This document shows, piece by piece, positions 1 to 6,427 of a stretch of 6,641 nt of DNA (its first letter is position 1; each line of letters opens with the position of its first letter). This DNA is from Bacteroidota bacterium (GTDB lineage Bacteria; Bacteroidota; Bacteroidia; Bacteroidales; UBA10428): NCBI GenBank assembly GCA_029268165.1, contig JAJUGM010000194.1, positions 1 to 6,641 on the forward strand, written 5' to 3'. A program made the translations under genes and the position numbers. Below the pieces are notes generated by a model that saw only the letters and a program-made list of their open reading frames with translations, ran no database searches and was not told where the DNA came from.

Positions 1-60
1 AATCCGTATTTAAATAAATTTTTGTAATGCAATAATACCCCGGCAGAGACTGAAGATATT

Positions 61-1560
61 TTAAAACAGGTAACTTATCCCCGCAAATGCACCAAAGGAA
101 TAAGGATGCACATTAACGCCAACGTTTTCATTAATATCATTAAGGTAATAAATAAATCGCGGTTCAAAATTCAAAAAAAGATTAGTATTTAAGGAATATT
201 CAATACCAATGCCTGCTATGCTGCTATAATTTACCTTGTTTATATTGGTTGTTTTTCTGTAAATATCCATGTTATCATTTTCTATTATTACTTTGTTACC
301 AACCAGAATATTGGCATTCAAACCTCCTGAAAGGTTCATATTTATTCTGCTGTCAATAATTTTATATTTAACTATCAAAGGTATTTCAAGAAAATCGAAA
401 TATTGATAAACCGGCATATTTTCAGTAGTACCATATTGAGGGTCTTTTTCAACTGCCGGAAAATCTAAATAATTCGTATTTAACCGGTCACTGTTTGAGA
501 TTGAACCGGCATATACATTTTTATTTTGACTTGTTGGACTGCTAATTGTGCCTGTTGAATTCCTTATGGTAACCTGATAAACCTGATCACCGCCAAGTGA
601 AAATATTTTACCATTTTCAAAATATTGATAATTAGTATTGACAACGTCAATTTGAGCAACTTTTTCCTGGCCGTATTTTGAATACTGAACACCTGTCTGC
701 ACCGACAACCTGTTGCTGGCTAGATAGGCAAAACATATACCTCCGGCATAAGCAAAAACACCTTTTTCGTTTTCATTCAATACATTAATATCACTATTGT
801 TTAGCCGGTCAGAGCTCAACATACGGTAGGTATATAACGGTGCAACCTGTCCTCCCAACATCCATTTATCTTTCTGTTTCCTCTCTTCATCTCTGCCTTT
901 CAAATCCTCCATATTCTGTAAGGCTATCAGATCCGTTTCTGAAAACTGAGGTTCAGGCTTAGCCTGGCTTATTGTAATCATATTATCCTTCTTGATTTGC
1001 GCAATATGTGCTTCAACAGGTGCTATCTGATGAAGCTTATTACCGGTAAAACCCTGTCTGTAAATTTCCAAATCACTATGCTGAACTATAACCAAGTTCT
1101 CCGTTTCACGATTATTTTCATAAACGACTTCTTTTTTCCCGGGGTCGAGCGACTGAACTGCTGAAACACTTTCTGATGATTGAATACTTATTTTTTCTTC
1201 CCGCGCGTAAGCATCGGATTTATCTGATTTACCTGATATATTATCATGGACGGTAACAGGGGTCAGGTTATTGCTTATGCCATTATTATGCATTCCGGTA
1301 GTTTTGTCTTCGTTTGCCCTGTTGGTTAATGACGGCACATCAATTGTTCTGTGATGAGTATAAAAGTAATATCCAACACTTAAAGAGATTATCAGTGCCA
1401 TTCCGGCCGCTATCCGGATAAAAAAAGCAACCATTCTTCTTCTGCGTTTATGGCCCAGCCTCTCAGCAATGTTTTCCCATGCCTGATCGCCAGGAGGTTC
1501 TTCAAAACGCTCAAGCCTGTTTTTAAAAAAGGCATCGAAATTTTCTGCTGCACTTCCCAT
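61..1560 (-). CDS. Membrane-anchored protein with C-terminal outer-membrane beta-barrel; putative anti-sigma partner
   Basis: A 499-residue protein starting at ATG 1560-1558, two bases after the stop of the sigma factor gene, so the two are almost certainly co-transcribed and probably translationally coupled. Residues 1-42 are charged and end in a basic stretch (KRRRR), which suggests a cytoplasmic N-terminus. Residues 43-67 form one hydrophobic helix. Residues 70-230 are polar, low-complexity linker. Residues 231-499 alternate in beta-barrel fashion (GGQVAPLYTY, LSVQTGVQYS, FDFLEIPLIVKYKI) and end in aromatic FAGISYLF, typical of PorT-like/OmpA-like barrels ending in Phe. No Cys-zinc anti-sigma motif or FecR domain is visible. 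By position it would hold or release the sigma factor and sense the envelope; this is inferred. Proteins with this architecture are usually annotated only as outer membrane beta-barrel protein. Confidence 0.85.
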   Translation of the reverse strand: MGSAAENFDAFFKNRLERFEEPPGDQAWENIAERLGHKRRRRMVAFFIRIAAGMALIISLSVGYYFYTHHRTIDVPSLTNRANEDKTTGMHNNGISNNLTPVTVHDNISGKSDKSDAYAREEKISIQSSESVSAVQSLDPGKKEVVYENNRETENLVIVQHSDLEIYRQGFTGNKLHQIAPVEAHIAQIKKDNMITISQAKPEPQFSETDLIALQNMEDLKGRDEERKQKDKWMLGGQVAPLYTYRMLSSDRLNNSDINVLNENEKGVFAYAGGICFAYLASNRLSVQTGVQYSKYGQEKVAQIDVVNTNYQYFENGKIFSLGGDQVYQVTIRNSTGTISSPTSQNKNVYAGSISNSDRLNTNYLDFPAVEKDPQYGTTENMPVYQYFDFLEIPLIVKYKIIDSRINMNLSGGLNANILVGNKVIIENDNMDIYRKTTNINKVNYSSIAGIGIEYSLNTNLFLNFEPRFIYYLNDINENVGVNVHPYSFGAFAGISYLF

Positions 1561-1562
1561 GG

Positions 1563-2114
1563 TTATATTGTTTTAACCGATTTCATATAATACTTGTTCA
1601 CTTTCTCTTTTAATATATCCCTGGCTCTTGAAAGATTTGACTTGGAAGTTCCTTCACTTATGCCAAGTAAATCGCTTATCTCTTTATGAGAATACCCTTC
1701 AATAGCATAAAGGTTAAATACAATCCGGTATTTGGGAGACAATTCCTGAACGAATCTTAATAATTCATGTGCATCAATATCGGTTGAGAAATCATCTGCA
1801 AATTCGTTATTAATTTCTTTCACATTATCATGTATATTAATTACCTGATAACTTGAACGATACTTTTCCAGCGCTGTGTTGACCATGATTCGCCTCAGCC
1901 ATCCTTCAAAAGCACCTTTGAAACCAAACTGGTCAATCTTCTCAAATACTTTTATAAACCCGTCCTGTAATATATCCTGGGCATCATCGTAATTTCCTGC
2001 ATATCGTAAACAAATACCAAACATCTTTGATTTGAATAATTCATATAATTCTTTCTGTGCAAGGGGATTCCTCTCACGGCAGCCGTTGATGATATGTTGC
2101 AGTGTGTCAGCCAA
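1563..2114 (-). CDS. ECF-type RNA polymerase sigma-70 factor
   Basis: A 183-residue sigma factor of usual ECF length. Region 2 spans about residues 17-86, with the core-binding and promoter-melting motif around YDDAQDILQDGFIKVF (42-57) and the following FKGAFEGWLRRIMVNTALEKYR (65-86). Region 4 spans about 118-172, with the helix-turn-helix YSHKEISDLLGISEGTSKSNLSRAR (141-165). It should direct RNA polymerase to a dedicated set of promoters. The start is TTG at 2114-2112 (Leu codon, then Ala-Asp-Thr). The frame upstream is closed by TAA after five further codons, none of them ATG, and the first internal Met is residue 31 inside region 2, so TTG is the only reasonable start. It is first in an operon with the barrel protein downstream. 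A promoter matching that of the divergent serpin lies upstream, which suggests autoregulation. Confidence 0.93.
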   Translation of the reverse strand: MADTLQHIINGCRERNPLAQKELYELFKSKMFGICLRYAGNYDDAQDILQDGFIKVFEKIDQFGFKGAFEGWLRRIMVNTALEKYRSSYQVINIHDNVKEINNEFADDFSTDIDAHELLRFVQELSPKYRIVFNLYAIEGYSHKEISDLLGISEGTSKSNLSRARDILKEKVNKYYMKSVKTI

Positions 2115-2192
2115 CAGTAATAATAATATTTACAAAATTAAAATCTTTTTTGCCATACTGTTTAACCCCTGTGCACCCAAAAACTGATAATC

Positions 2193-2222
2193 AGATGTAA
2201 TTTTACTCTAAAAGGTTGCGTA
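2193..2222 (-). promoter_or_regulatory. Putative ECF promoter of the sigma factor operon
   Basis: Read on the minus strand, TACGCAACCT (2222-2213) is followed after exactly 15 bases by CATCT (2197-2193). The AAC core of the first block and the CATCT block have the look and spacing of ECF -35 and -10 elements. The identical pair and spacing occur in front of the divergent serpin gene. The start of transcription would fall near 2185, leaving a leader of roughly 70 bases to the TTG start. The assignment as promoter is inference from duplication and spacing. Confidence 0.7.
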
Positions 2223-2305
2223 ATATGTATAAAATATTACTGAACAATTGTATCCTTTGGGGAAATGTCTTATAACAAATGAAATTAAAAAAATTTATTG
2301 CGCCG

Positions 2306-2335
2306 TACGCAACCTGATTTTATGTTTTTTCATCT
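2306..2335 (+). promoter_or_regulatory. Putative ECF promoter of the serpin gene
   Basis: TACGCAACCT (2306-2315) is followed after exactly 15 bases by CATCT (2331-2335). The spacer is T-rich. Both blocks and the spacing are identical to those on the minus strand before the sigma operon, while the spacer bases differ, which suggests selection on the two blocks rather than a recent copy. Transcription would start near 2342-2345, giving a leader of about 40 bases to the ATG at 2382. This ties the serpin to the neighbouring sigma factor by inference. Confidence 0.72.
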
Positions 2336-2381
2336 TATATCGGAAATATTCGTAGTAATTTAACCTTTAAACAAAACAATC

Positions 2382-3611
2382 ATGAAAACAAAAATTATAA
2401 TTAGCCTTATCATTACGCTGGTTATTGTTTCATGCGAGAAGCAGGATAATCAAAATCAGGAATATAAGAAAATAAACATAACCAAAACCACTGAACAGAT
2501 AATCGAAGCTGATAATCAGTTTGGTTTTGATTTGTTTAAACGCATACTGGCAAATGATGATACAAACGATAATGTGTTTATATCTCCCACCAGTGTTGCT
2601 TTAGCTTTAGGAATGGCATATAATGGCGCCGACGGTGAAACCAGGACTGCCATGGAAGAAACACTCAGAAAAAACGGATTGACTGCCGAAGAAATCAATC
2701 AGTCATACAAAAGCCTGATTGATGCCCTTAAACAGCTTGACCCGAAAGTTTTACTCGAAATCGCTAATTCTATATGGTACCGTAATGACGTTGAAATATT
2801 GCCTGATTTTATTAATACCAATAAAACCTATTACGATGCTGAGGTAACCTCCATGGTATTTAATAATGCTGCCAAAGACATAATAAATGCTTGGGTTGCT
2901 GATAAAACACATGATAAAATTAAAGAAGTGCTTGAGTTCATTCCTGGAGATGCAATAATGTATATCATCAATGCTATTTATTTCAAAGGTATCTGGAAAT
3001 CGGCATTTGAAAAGGAAAAAACTTCGGATTTGCCTTTTTACCTTAAAGATGGCTCTACTATTCAGGTTCCAACGATGCAACAGCAGGATACATTTAAATA
3101 TCTCAGCAATGAACTTTTTTCGGCAGTTGAACTACCTTACGGTGCTGGAAATTTCAGTATGGTTGTTTTACTGCCTGAAGATGACAAAACTACCGATGAT
3201 TTGATAGCACAGTTAAATCCTGAGAGCTGGAGCGAATGGATGGCTCAATTATCTGAAAAAGAAGTTGTATTGCATTTGCCGCGTTTTAAATTTGAATATA
3301 ACAAGCTGCTTAATGATGACCTTACGGATATGGGCATGGGGATTGCTTTTTCAGCCGGTGCCGATTTTTCAAAGATTGATCCTACTCGTGGTATTGTTAT
3401 ATCCAAAGTAATACATAAAACATTTGTTGAAGTTAAAGAAGAAGGCACTGAAGCAGCAGCTGTAACAGTAATTGAATTTATTGAAACATCAATCATTGAT
3501 GACGGGCCGGTATATTTACATATCAACAGGCCTTTCCTGTTTGTTATAAAGGAAAAGGAAACCGGAGCAATCCTGTTTATTGGAAGGGTTAATAATCCGT
3601 TAAAAAAATAA
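2382..3611 (+). CDS. Serpin family serine protease inhibitor, lipoprotein
   Basis: A 409-residue protein. Residues 1-18 are a lipoprotein signal peptide: basic MKTK, hydrophobic core, lipobox IVSC with Cys18 as the lipidated residue and the only cysteine seen. The serpin fold fills about 40-409, with family landmarks NVFISPTSVALALGMAYNGA (64-83), INAIYFKGIWKSAFEKEKT (196-214) and the C-terminal signature region INRPFLFVIKEKETGAILFIGRV (381-403). The reactive-loop hinge EEGTEAAAV (353-361) has Gly at P15, Thr at P14 and Ala at P12-P10, as expected for an inhibitory serpin that inserts its loop into sheet A. The scissile site is uncertain: counting from the hinge gives Thr369-Ser370, counting back from the PF motif gives about Asp373. 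It probably sits in the periplasm or on the cell surface and traps serine or cysteine proteases. It is monocistronic, divergent from the sigma operon, with a matching ECF promoter upstream and an intrinsic terminator downstream. Confidence 0.95.
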   Translation: MKTKIIISLIITLVIVSCEKQDNQNQEYKKINITKTTEQIIEADNQFGFDLFKRILANDDTNDNVFISPTSVALALGMAYNGADGETRTAMEETLRKNGLTAEEINQSYKSLIDALKQLDPKVLLEIANSIWYRNDVEILPDFINTNKTYYDAEVTSMVFNNAAKDIINAWVADKTHDKIKEVLEFIPGDAIMYIINAIYFKGIWKSAFEKEKTSDLPFYLKDGSTIQVPTMQQQDTFKYLSNELFSAVELPYGAGNFSMVVLLPEDDKTTDDLIAQLNPESWSEWMAQLSEKEVVLHLPRFKFEYNKLLNDDLTDMGMGIAFSAGADFSKIDPTRGIVISKVIHKTFVEVKEEGTEAAAVTVIEFIETSIIDDGPVYLHINRPFLFVIKEKETGAILFIGRVNNPLKK

Positions 3612-3656
3612 GTTTTGTAGTTTAGTGGTTAATAACTGTCTTTTTAGACAACCGAT

Positions 3657-3697
3657 AAACGAAGTTGCATCCCAAAGCAACTTCGTTTCTTTTTATT
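3657..3697 (+). terminator. Rho-independent terminator after the serpin
   Basis: A perfect 12-base stem, AAACGAAGTTGC (3657-3668) pairing with GCAACTTCGTTT (3677-3688), encloses an 8-base loop and is followed by a T-rich tract (CTTTTTATTT). It lies 45 bases past the serpin stop and should end that transcript. A smaller hairpin with a 5-base stem (TGTCT 3637-3641 / AGACA 3646-3650) sits just upstream and may assist. Confidence 0.9.
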
Positions 3698-3937
3698 TAA
3701 GTTGATAAACATCAATAGATTCAAATAGATATAAGAATGAAGTATGACAATTTAATATTTATGATGCATATTGTACAAAATAAATACTGCAGCTTGACTT
3801 TCTTAATTCGTAAATCGTAACGACAGTTTTGAACTGAAAGCTAAAATTACATGGTATATAGAATAAACTTAAGCAAAATTATTTACCACACTGAACTATC
3901 AAAATAGCTGTCTTGTTTATTTATTAAAGTATGGGAT
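3698..3937. other. AT-rich spacer without a gene
   Basis: Together with the terminator this makes a 326-base stretch between the serpin and the membrane protein gene. It is strongly AT-rich, has many stop codons, and shows no RNA gene or clear repeat. It must hold the promoter of the downstream gene, but no convincing Bacteroidota sigma-A pair (TTTG and TANNTTTG at about 19 bases) could be picked out. The ECF pair seen near 2200-2335 is not present here. Confidence 0.6.
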
Positions 3938-4414
3938 ATGAAATTAAATAATAAAACTTTGAATAAAGCCGACATTGCTATTACCCGTTGGATGGCTTCA
4001 AACGGTTTGTTTTTGCTGCGTATGAGTATTGGCATTGTATTTTTCTGGTTCGGAATTCTTAAGTACTTCGAAGGGCTGAGTCCTGCTGAAGGTCTTGCAA
4101 TAAAAACCATCAGTGCCATAACTTTTAACCTGGTACCGGACAAAATTATTATTTACGGGCTTGCCACCTGGGAAGTACTAATCGGATTAGGACTCATATT
4201 TAAGGTTTTTCTAAGAGAAACTTTATTATTACTTTATCTGCAAATGATTGGTACCTTTTTCCCGCTTTTTCTTTTCCCGAAAGAAGTCTTTCATGTTTTT
4301 CCCTACTCACTGACCATTGAAGGCCAGTATATTATTAAAAACATTGTGCTGCTGAGCGCAGGTATTGTACTTGGTGCAACCGTAAGGGGCGGAAGACTGG
4401 ATGCCGGGACGTAA
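3938..4414 (+). CDS. Small four-helix integral membrane protein, DoxX-like
   Basis: A 158-residue protein with four predicted membrane segments at about 23-42, 70-90, 94-112 and 130-147. The segment LRMSIGIVFFWFGILKYFEG (27-46) has the Arg-rich start and the F-x-F-G-x-x-K pattern typical of the first helix of DoxX/DoxD-like membrane proteins. WEVLIGLGLIF (78-88) and the Gly-rich end of the last helix (SAGIVLGATVRGG, 140-152) also fit. The family acts in the cytoplasmic membrane; members are linked to redox or quinone functions, but the role here is unknown. The start at ATG 3938 leaves an 18-residue polar N-terminus before the first helix; no strong ribosome-binding site is visible. It stands alone, separated by a terminator from the serpin and by about 300 bases from the Rhs fragment. 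A DUF417-type assignment is possible. Confidence 0.82.
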   Translation: MKLNNKTLNKADIAITRWMASNGLFLLRMSIGIVFFWFGILKYFEGLSPAEGLAIKTISAITFNLVPDKIIIYGLATWEVLIGLGLIFKVFLRETLLLLYLQMIGTFFPLFLFPKEVFHVFPYSLTIEGQYIIKNIVLLSAGIVLGATVRGGRLDAGT

Positions 4415-4499
4415 TTATCTGTAAATTCTCATAATGGCTTTGTATAGTTTATTCATTTAATGGATTTAAGAATAATGATCAGTGATTTATAACGTATGA

Positions 4500-4645
4500 A
4501 AATTGCATATCAGCCTTGCTATCTGTTGTATTGCGTATGCCCGGCGAGCCGTAGTTTTTAGGGAAAACTGCTTCAGCCTTGACTTTTTTTGCATCCTTAT
4601 TTGTGTCAGGACAAAAAAGGATGTGGGGCTTGGGGCAAAGCCCCA
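4500..4645. repeat. Putative dispersed intergenic repeat with two palindromes
   Basis: This sits in the 297-base stretch 4415-4711, which has no believable gene. Bases 4592-4604 pair with 4611-4623 in a 13-base stem with one A-A mismatch around the loop GTCAGG. Directly after it, TGGGGC (4631-4636) pairs with GCCCCA (4640-4645) around AAA. No T-tract follows, so it is not a standard terminator. From memory, similar segments (a TTGACTTTTTT run, a hairpin, then GGGGC-AAA-GCCCC) recur between genes in Bacteroidota genomes and give rise to spurious short proteins. The outer limits are uncertain, and this identification needs a genome-wide search. Confidence 0.45.
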
Positions 4646-4711
4646 TCACTTTTCAATCTTACATACCAGAATTCCTACAACAAGAATTTTTACCCGCCCG
4701 GATGAATTTGT

Positions 4712-5830
4712 TTGTTCATCGATTCCGGCTTTAAATACAAATTTTTAAATTTAGCCTATTATTATTGTTCAGTGAGTAATGTAAGAATATCATACAATGC
4801 CACGGGCCGCAAGCTGCGTTATGATAATACGGATTACGCGGGCCCGTTTGTTTATGAAAGCGGCGTATTACGATACATAATAACCGGCGAAGGCCGGGCC
4901 ATACCCGATGGCAGTTCATACCAATATGAATACCACATCAAAGACCACCTTGGCAATGTGCGGGTAGCATTTATCAATAACAACGGCACACCGCAGGTAG
5001 TGCAGACCAACAATTACTACAGTTTTGGCATGCTTATGGCAGAGCGTACCAATTACGCCACTAACAAAAATCCATACCTTTACAACGGGAAAGAATTATA
5101 CAATGATTATGATTACAACTGGTACGATTACGGCGCACGGATGTATGACCCGCAGTTGGGGAGGTTCCACTCGGTAGATATTATAGCAAGTGAATTCCCG
5201 GATTTATCTCCATATCAATACGCAGGTAATTCTCCAATAAGGTACAAAGATTTGGATGGCCTTGAACCGGCAGATTATTATTATGCTAATCAAGCTCAAG
5301 CATACATTGAAGCAAAAAGAAAACGAGGTGAGGAACCCAATCCTCAGGTTGTCGCTGCTATGGAAAAATCAGATAAAGCATATGCAATCGGATTAATAGG
5401 ACTTGTAACTGTGGGGGCTGGAGGATACATTGCAGGACCTTATCTTGCAAATGCAATTGTAACCTTATGGGAGACTTCTTCTCCATATTTAGCCAATGCA
5501 ATATTAAAAGCGTATAATTCTGGTGTTCTCACAGCAGAAGTACTACAAAAAATATATGTTTCAAATCCTAACATTTATTACTATGTAATATCAGTTATAA
5601 ATGCATTTACACCTACAGGAACTAATCCACAAGACGTCCCCCCTAATATCCAAATTGAGGTGAAGCTATTCAAATTGTTATTTGATCAGATTAAAGAAGC
5701 TATTAAAGATCCACCAGAACGAGAACCTAAACCAAAACCTAAGCCTAAGCCAAAACCTGAACCAAAGCCGGATCCTAAACCTAATCCAAATCCAAAAACG
5801 GAAGGAAATCTATATTATAATTTCTATTAA
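4712..5830 (+). CDS. Truncated Rhs/YD-repeat protein tip with variable C-terminal (toxin-like) domain
   Basis: The frame encodes the end of an Rhs protein. Rhs similarity begins near residue 23 (ISYNATGRKLR) and includes YEYHIKDHLGNVRVAF (72-87), PYLYNGKELY (121-130), YDYGARMYDPQLGRFHSVD (138-156) and LSPYQYAGNSPIRYKDLDGL (165-184), the repeat-associated core that closes the Rhs shell. The long N-terminal YD repeats and any secretion signal are missing, and the first in-frame starts are only TTG (4712) or GTG (4772). It is therefore an orphan tip or 5'-truncated pseudogene. After the core, residues 187-372 are unlike known domains I can name: a charged helix, a hydrophobic Gly-rich stretch (224-253), a second hydrophobic patch (287-299), a Pro-Lys tail (338-362) and the end GNLYYNFY. 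In intact Rhs systems this position holds a toxin. The next gene starts one base after the stop. Confidence 0.8.
   Translation: MFIDSGFKYKFLNLAYYYCSVSNVRISYNATGRKLRYDNTDYAGPFVYESGVLRYIITGEGRAIPDGSSYQYEYHIKDHLGNVRVAFINNNGTPQVVQTNNYYSFGMLMAERTNYATNKNPYLYNGKELYNDYDYNWYDYGARMYDPQLGRFHSVDIIASEFPDLSPYQYAGNSPIRYKDLDGLEPADYYYANQAQAYIEAKRKRGEEPNPQVVAAMEKSDKAYAIGLIGLVTVGAGGYIAGPYLANAIVTLWETSSPYLANAILKAYNSGVLTAEVLQKIYVSNPNIYYYVISVINAFTPTGTNPQDVPPNIQIEVKLFKLLFDQIKEAIKDPPEREPKPKPKPKPKPEPKPDPKPNPNPKTEGNLYYNFY
5726..5797 (+). repeat. Pro-Lys hexanucleotide repeat inside the Rhs C-terminal region
   Basis: A degenerate run of Pro codon plus Lys codon units (CCT/CCA followed by AAA/AAG), drifting to Glu, Asp and Asn at the second position, encodes the PKPKPKPKPEPKPDPKPNPN-type tail at residues 339-362 of the Rhs fragment. 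The array could expand or contract by slippage in 6-base steps without loss of frame. A stiff, basic polyproline segment of this sort often acts as a spacer or envelope-crossing linker. Confidence 0.75.
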
Positions 5831-5831
5831 A

Positions 5832-6344
5832 ATGATTTATAGTGTTTTACTATATATAGTTTTTATATTACCCATATCTTTTTTGTATTATAAAAAGGAC
5901 GGTAAGAAATGGTTGTTAATTAAGATTTTAAACAGCCTAATAACGTTATACGTTTTTATCACAGTTGCAGGAAATTTAAGGAGAATGGTATTAGGCTTGT
6001 CTGATAATTCATATTTGGTCATGAAGGATGTACCCTTTGGATTGAATGTTTCGGTATCTGTTTTATATGCAATCTTATCAATTATTGCAGGGGTTCAAAT
6101 AATTAGGCTCGCATTTAGAAAGGAAAATGCTAGGAGTTTTTTTCTGTGGTTATTACCTTTTTTGTGGATATTTACGAGTATTGATAAGTATTACGCTTAT
6201 ATATCATTACACAATACTGAGTCATCGCTGTTATATATAATTTTAAGCAATGTTGGTTATACTATACTTTGGATGTGTATTTTTCTTTTTTATAATAGCA
6301 AAAAGCTAAAACTATTTTTTCAAGAACAACTACCCGCCAATTAA
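5832..6344 (+). CDS. Five-helix membrane protein, candidate immunity protein for the Rhs C-terminal domain
   Basis: A 170-residue protein of no recognised family. Hydrophobic segments lie at about 1-20, 27-47, 70-94, 102-118 and 132-154, with basic loops (KKDGKK 21-26, RKENAR 96-101) and a basic end (KKLK 157-160). ATG 5832 is chosen because it lies one base after the Rhs stop and opens directly into the first helix. The frame extends upstream to an ATG at 5682, but those 50 residues are an antisense-like by-product of the Pro-Lys codons in the overlapping Rhs frame. Codon use and A+T content match the Rhs C-terminal region, not the Rhs core, so the two probably travelled together. The gene immediately after an Rhs C-terminal toxin usually encodes its immunity protein, and a membrane immunity protein would fit a membrane-acting toxin. 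This role is inferred from position only. Confidence 0.75.
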   Translation: MIYSVLLYIVFILPISFLYYKKDGKKWLLIKILNSLITLYVFITVAGNLRRMVLGLSDNSYLVMKDVPFGLNVSVSVLYAILSIIAGVQIIRLAFRKENARSFFLWLLPFLWIFTSIDKYYAYISLHNTESSLLYIILSNVGYTILWMCIFLFYNSKKLKLFFQEQLPAN

Positions 6345-6398
6345 GCATTGCCTCCCCGCTCATTAACGGTTACATTGCCAATGCACTTAGAAGATAAA

Positions 6399-6427
6399 AA
6401 GAACCCGGCTCAACACCGGGTTTTTAT
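6399..6427. terminator. Intrinsic terminator, possibly bidirectional
   Basis: AACCCGG (6402-6408) pairs with CCGGGTT (6416-6422) around the loop CTCAACA. A T-rich tract follows on the plus strand (GTTTTTATT) and an A-rich tract precedes it (GATAAAAAG), so it could end both the Rhs/immunity transcript from the left and the minus-strand reading frame from the right, whose stop lies at 6427-6429. Confidence 0.85.

Noticed and set aside
1..60. Possible further gene or terminator after the barrel protein
   Set aside because: Only 60 bases are available; no ATG on the minus strand, no hairpin with T-tract and no recognisable coding sequence were seen.
2213..2315. The 10-base inverted repeat read as a hairpin or dimeric operator
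   Set aside because: The arms are 83 bases apart, and each is part of a longer conserved block with a second element at fixed spacing. Two divergent promoters explain it better than a stem-loop.
2516..3526. Open frames on the minus strand and in a second plus-strand frame within the serpin gene
   Set aside because: They lie entirely inside a gene with clear serpin motifs along its length and have no family features of their own.
3883..4143. 86-codon minus-strand open frame over the DoxX-like gene
   Set aside because: It is opposite a convincing membrane protein gene and shows no recognisable features.
4503..4748. 81-codon plus-strand open frame in the gap before the Rhs fragment
   Set aside because: It runs straight through both palindromes, has no family resemblance, and has the Cys/Phe-rich composition of translated repeat DNA. 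The segment is better explained as an intergenic repeat.
4731..4919. 62-codon minus-strand open frame over the start of the Rhs fragment
   Set aside because: It is antisense to conserved Rhs core sequence and has no independent support.
5726..5797. Short tandem repeats considered as a CRISPR-like array
   Set aside because: The units are 6 bases with no spacers and lie in frame in a protein; they encode a Pro-Lys tail.
5682..5831. 50-residue N-terminal extension of the five-helix membrane protein
   Set aside because: It overlaps the Rhs frame across the Pro-Lys repeat and reads as Asn/Leu/Gln low-complexity sequence. ATG 5832 leads directly into the first helix and has the expected one-base spacing.
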